A model generated the notes under the pieces. It saw only the letters and a program-made list of their open reading frames with translations. It did no database searches and was not told the origin of the DNA. Shown one piece after another: positions 5,509 through 7,117 of a stretch of DNA of 7,117 bases (its first letter is position 1; each line of letters opens with the position of its first letter). Origin of the DNA: Polaromonas sp. Its GTDB lineage: Bacteria; Pseudomonadota; Gammaproteobacteria; Burkholderiales; Burkholderiaceae. Position numbers and translations under genes: made by a program. Where the stretch lies: NCBI GenBank assembly GCA_013823505.1, contig PNMH01000138.1, positions 1-7,117 of the forward strand. Direction: 5' to 3'.

Positions 5509-5528
5509 AGTTCGAGGCGCGAGATGGC

Positions 5529-6242
5529 TCAGTGCAAATCGGCCGCAGCACCACAGCACTTCTTGAACTTCGCCCCGCTCCCACAAGGGCACGGATCATT
5601 GCGCCCCACCTTGGGCTGCATCGACTTGGCCACTTCCCGCTGATAGACAGCGAGCCGAAGTGGCAGCCAGTGAGCGTGCATGTCCAGAACAGCCGGCGGG
5701 ATTTGTTGAGCCAGCTCCGATCGCATGGCCGGTGTTCGGGTGAGTTCGTCCTGATCCACGGAATAGTCGTCTTCGCCCAGCAGGGCAATGGGTCTGAACC
5801 AAGCTTGCCCTTGGGGAGTGGACAGCAACGGTTGCCAGTCCTTCCAGCAAAGCCTCATCCCCTGGACAAAGCCGTACGCCCACGATTCTGCGTCGTCGTA
5901 CTCACGCTCGTCACCGTCGTAGGCCATCGTTGACCAGCACGGGCTGATCTCCCGGGGGTCATCCCCCAGGCCGGCAATGATGGTGTTGAAGTGGCGCATG
6001 ACCAAGCCCAGCATGTGGTTCAGCTCTTCGACGGAACCCATCGGAGGCATCATCTCCTTGGTACCCCAGATCTTGGGCAGCCATTGCTTGGGATGCACGG
6101 TCGTCGGCCCGACCGCAATGGCGTGCAAGAACCCATCGACCATGTCCATGGTCATGCCTTCTTCCGTGTCAACGCCGAACAGCAGAAAGTGGTCGAGTTC
6201 TTCGAACTCTTCCTCGGACAAGGGAGCAAATGGGTCTGTCAT
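5529..6242 (-). CDS. UPF0149/YecA-like protein with C-terminal SEC-C zinc motif
   Basis: The 237-residue protein starts [20 protein letters not shown] and carries a UPF0149 (YgfB/YecA-type) domain over about residues 8-205, with the family-like [17 protein letters not shown] (30-46) and WAYGFVQGM (121-129). It ends in a SEC-C motif, [19 protein letters not shown] (213-231), whose Cys218, Cys220, Cys229 and Cys230 (or a neighbouring His) bind zinc in SecA and many unrelated proteins. The cellular role of such stand-alone proteins is not established; protein-protein or ribosome/SecB-type contacts are possibilities only. An open frame continues 30 codons upstream, but the family start is at Met 6242; no clear Shine-Dalgarno precedes it. 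The 3' end stops 20 bases from the IS66 element and seems intact. Codon use is less G/C-biased than in the left block. Confidence 0.85.
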   Translation of the reverse strand: MTDPFAPLSEEEFEELDHFLLFGVDTEEGMTMDMVDGFLHAIAVGPTTVHPKQWLPKIWGTKEMMPPMGSVEELNHMLGLVMRHFNTIIAGLGDDPREISPCWSTMAYDGDEREYDDAESWAYGFVQGMRLCWKDWQPLLSTPQGQAWFRPIALLGEDDYSVDQDELTRTPAMRSELAQQIPPAVLDMHAHWLPLRLAVYQREVAKSMQPKVGRNDPCPCGSGAKFKKCCGAAADLH

Positions 6243-6376
6243 CAACTGAATGTGAAATGCGGCGCTGACCCAGATTCTCGCGCGTCGCAGACCGCACCAC
6301 GCCGAGAGAACATTCATTGCCGCAACGGGCATCCGAGTGCAAGGGCGTGGTCAATAGAGCGCTTACGTTCTTCTGG
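6243..6376. other. 134-base spacer between the peptidase gene and the SEC-C gene
   Basis: No gene is supported here. An 8-bp inverted repeat, ACCACGCC (6296-6303) and GGCGTGGT (6344-6351), has a 40-base loop and no T-run, so it is not a clear terminator on either strand. A promoter for the SEC-C gene could lie here, but no convincing box pair was found. Confidence 0.35.
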
Positions 6377-7117
6377 CTACACAACCGAAAACATAGTGAG
6401 CACGGAGCCTTCTGGGAGTTTGATCGACTGTGACCAGACTTCCATCCGATAGGCTCCCGGCCCGCTGATCCAACGCGAAGCACTCTCCCGCTTCGGACGG
6501 CTGAGTCCCTTGACAGAACCGAAGGCCATTTCGAATGCGATCGTGTCTTGGTGCAACTCGTTCAGGATATAGAAGTCGATTGAAAAGTCTCGACTGCGTT
6601 TGGACCACTTCAATTTACGCTGATCGTGGCAAGTGATGGCGGTCGGCACCTTGACACGCTGAAGCAACTTCAGGGCTGACGCTGTCAAACTTGCCTGAAA
6701 ATCGTTACCCATTGCATTCGCAAGATCGAGACTTGGCTTGCGATTCGCTACCCATGGCCAGACCAAATAGTCAGGAAGAATCAGCTGACTGGCGAAGCTG
6801 TTGGCATCTGCCTCGATGGACTTGGCTTCAGCATTCTGGGGGCCGATGTCCGTGCTGGAGCACTTGAAGGAAGTCCGCTTTGCGTCCTGCATCCAGTGGG
6901 CCAACTCGTGCCCCAATGAGAAACGCCTTCGTCCCAGGTTGTCGTCCATGGCAACACTGATGACGGCGCGATCACCGGCGGCCACCAGGCGCGCTGCGCA
7001 ACCATCGAGTTTTCGGTAGACGACGTGAGCGCCCTTGGCGCAAGCAATAGCCTCTAAATCAATGTGATCAGGCTTCCTGACGCCATGCCCCCATAGCAAG
7101 CGCTCCGGGTGGCTAAG
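6377..7117 (-). CDS. ImmA/IrrE-type zinc metallopeptidase (5' end at or beyond the right edge)
   Basis: The reverse frame is open from the window edge to TAG at 6377. It shows the ImmA/IrrE (COG2856-type) signature: ERLLWGHGVRKPDHIDLEAIA at the N-terminus (key ERLLW and DLEAIA), an active site SLGHELAHWM with the HExxH zinc ligands, and, 27 residues later, EADANSFASQLILP with the glutamate ligand. Numbered from a TTG at 7099 these are His64, Glu65, His68 and Glu96, and the protein would have 240 residues. The six codons between 7099 and the edge (LSHPER) continue the family consensus, so the real start is probably just outside the window. The last 70 or so residues form an extra domain I do not recognise. 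Relatives cleave repressors or antitoxins (ImmA cleaves ImmR; IrrE/PprI cleaves DdrO) and are often encoded beside an XRE-type regulator, which would lie right of the window. Base composition is lower in GC than the left block. Confidence 0.85.
   Translation of the reverse strand, partial: LSHPERLLWGHGVRKPDHIDLEAIACAKGAHVVYRKLDGCAARLVAAGDRAVISVAMDDNLGRRRFSLGHELAHWMQDAKRTSFKCSSTDIGPQNAEAKSIEADANSFASQLILPDYLVWPWVANRKPSLDLANAMGNDFQASLTASALKLLQRVKVPTAITCHDQRKLKWSKRSRDFSIDFYILNELHQDTIAFEMAFGSVKGLSRPKRESASRWISGPGAYRMEVWSQSIKLPEGSVLTMFSVV

Noticed and set aside
6243..6332. A 30-residue N-terminal extension of the UPF0149/SEC-C protein
   Set aside because: The family begins at MTDPF-like sequences and the extension does not resemble a signal or domain; it is an open frame by chance.
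6357..6366. AGAGCGCTTAC, whose complement begins GTAAGCGCTCT, as a leftover IS66 end
   Set aside because: Only about ten bases match an IS66-type tip and nothing around it resembles transposase sequence.

Overview
The window is GC-rich over most of its length, with strong G/C third-position bias in the left half. Its gene content (ChrB, an ArsR-rhodanese fusion, a sterol-desaturase-family hydroxylase, an IS66 element) is typical of a proteobacterium. A Burkholderiales-type betaproteobacterium is my best guess, inferred from style rather than from a marker gene. It reads as an accessory region built from at least three blocks.

Left block (1-2808): a chrB-like chromate-resistance gene runs leftward off the window and is divergent from a small rightward cluster. 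That cluster encodes an ArsR-type repressor fused to a rhodanese domain, a membrane-bound sterol desaturase/fatty acid hydroxylase family protein (4-base ATGA overlap, so translationally coupled), and, after 79 bases, a Sec-exported rhodanese. The same ten bases, CTATATATTC followed by TAAT, occur upstream of both the repressor gene and the secreted rhodanese gene. The first copy lies in a perfect 7+7 palindrome that abuts the repressor's start region. This suggests one regulator controls itself and the exported rhodanese. The repressor has no cysteine in its DNA-binding half. Its only two cysteines are in the rhodanese active-site loop (CRGPFC), so a sulfur or redox sensor working through the rhodanese domain is the most attractive hypothesis here.

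Middle block (2947-5508): an apparently intact IS66-family insertion sequence of about 2.56 kb with tnpA, tnpB and a tnpC carrying all three DDE residues. Its termini are only imperfectly inverted and the flanking 8-mers do not match. A perfect 10-bp hairpin covers the tnpA ribosome-binding site and ends on the first base of the tnpA start codon.

Right block (5529-7117): two leftward genes with visibly lower GC, an ImmA/IrrE-type zinc peptidase (5' end at or beyond the window edge) followed by a UPF0149/YecA-like protein ending in a SEC-C zinc motif. They may form one transcription unit. No RNA genes, CRISPR array or replication origin were seen.
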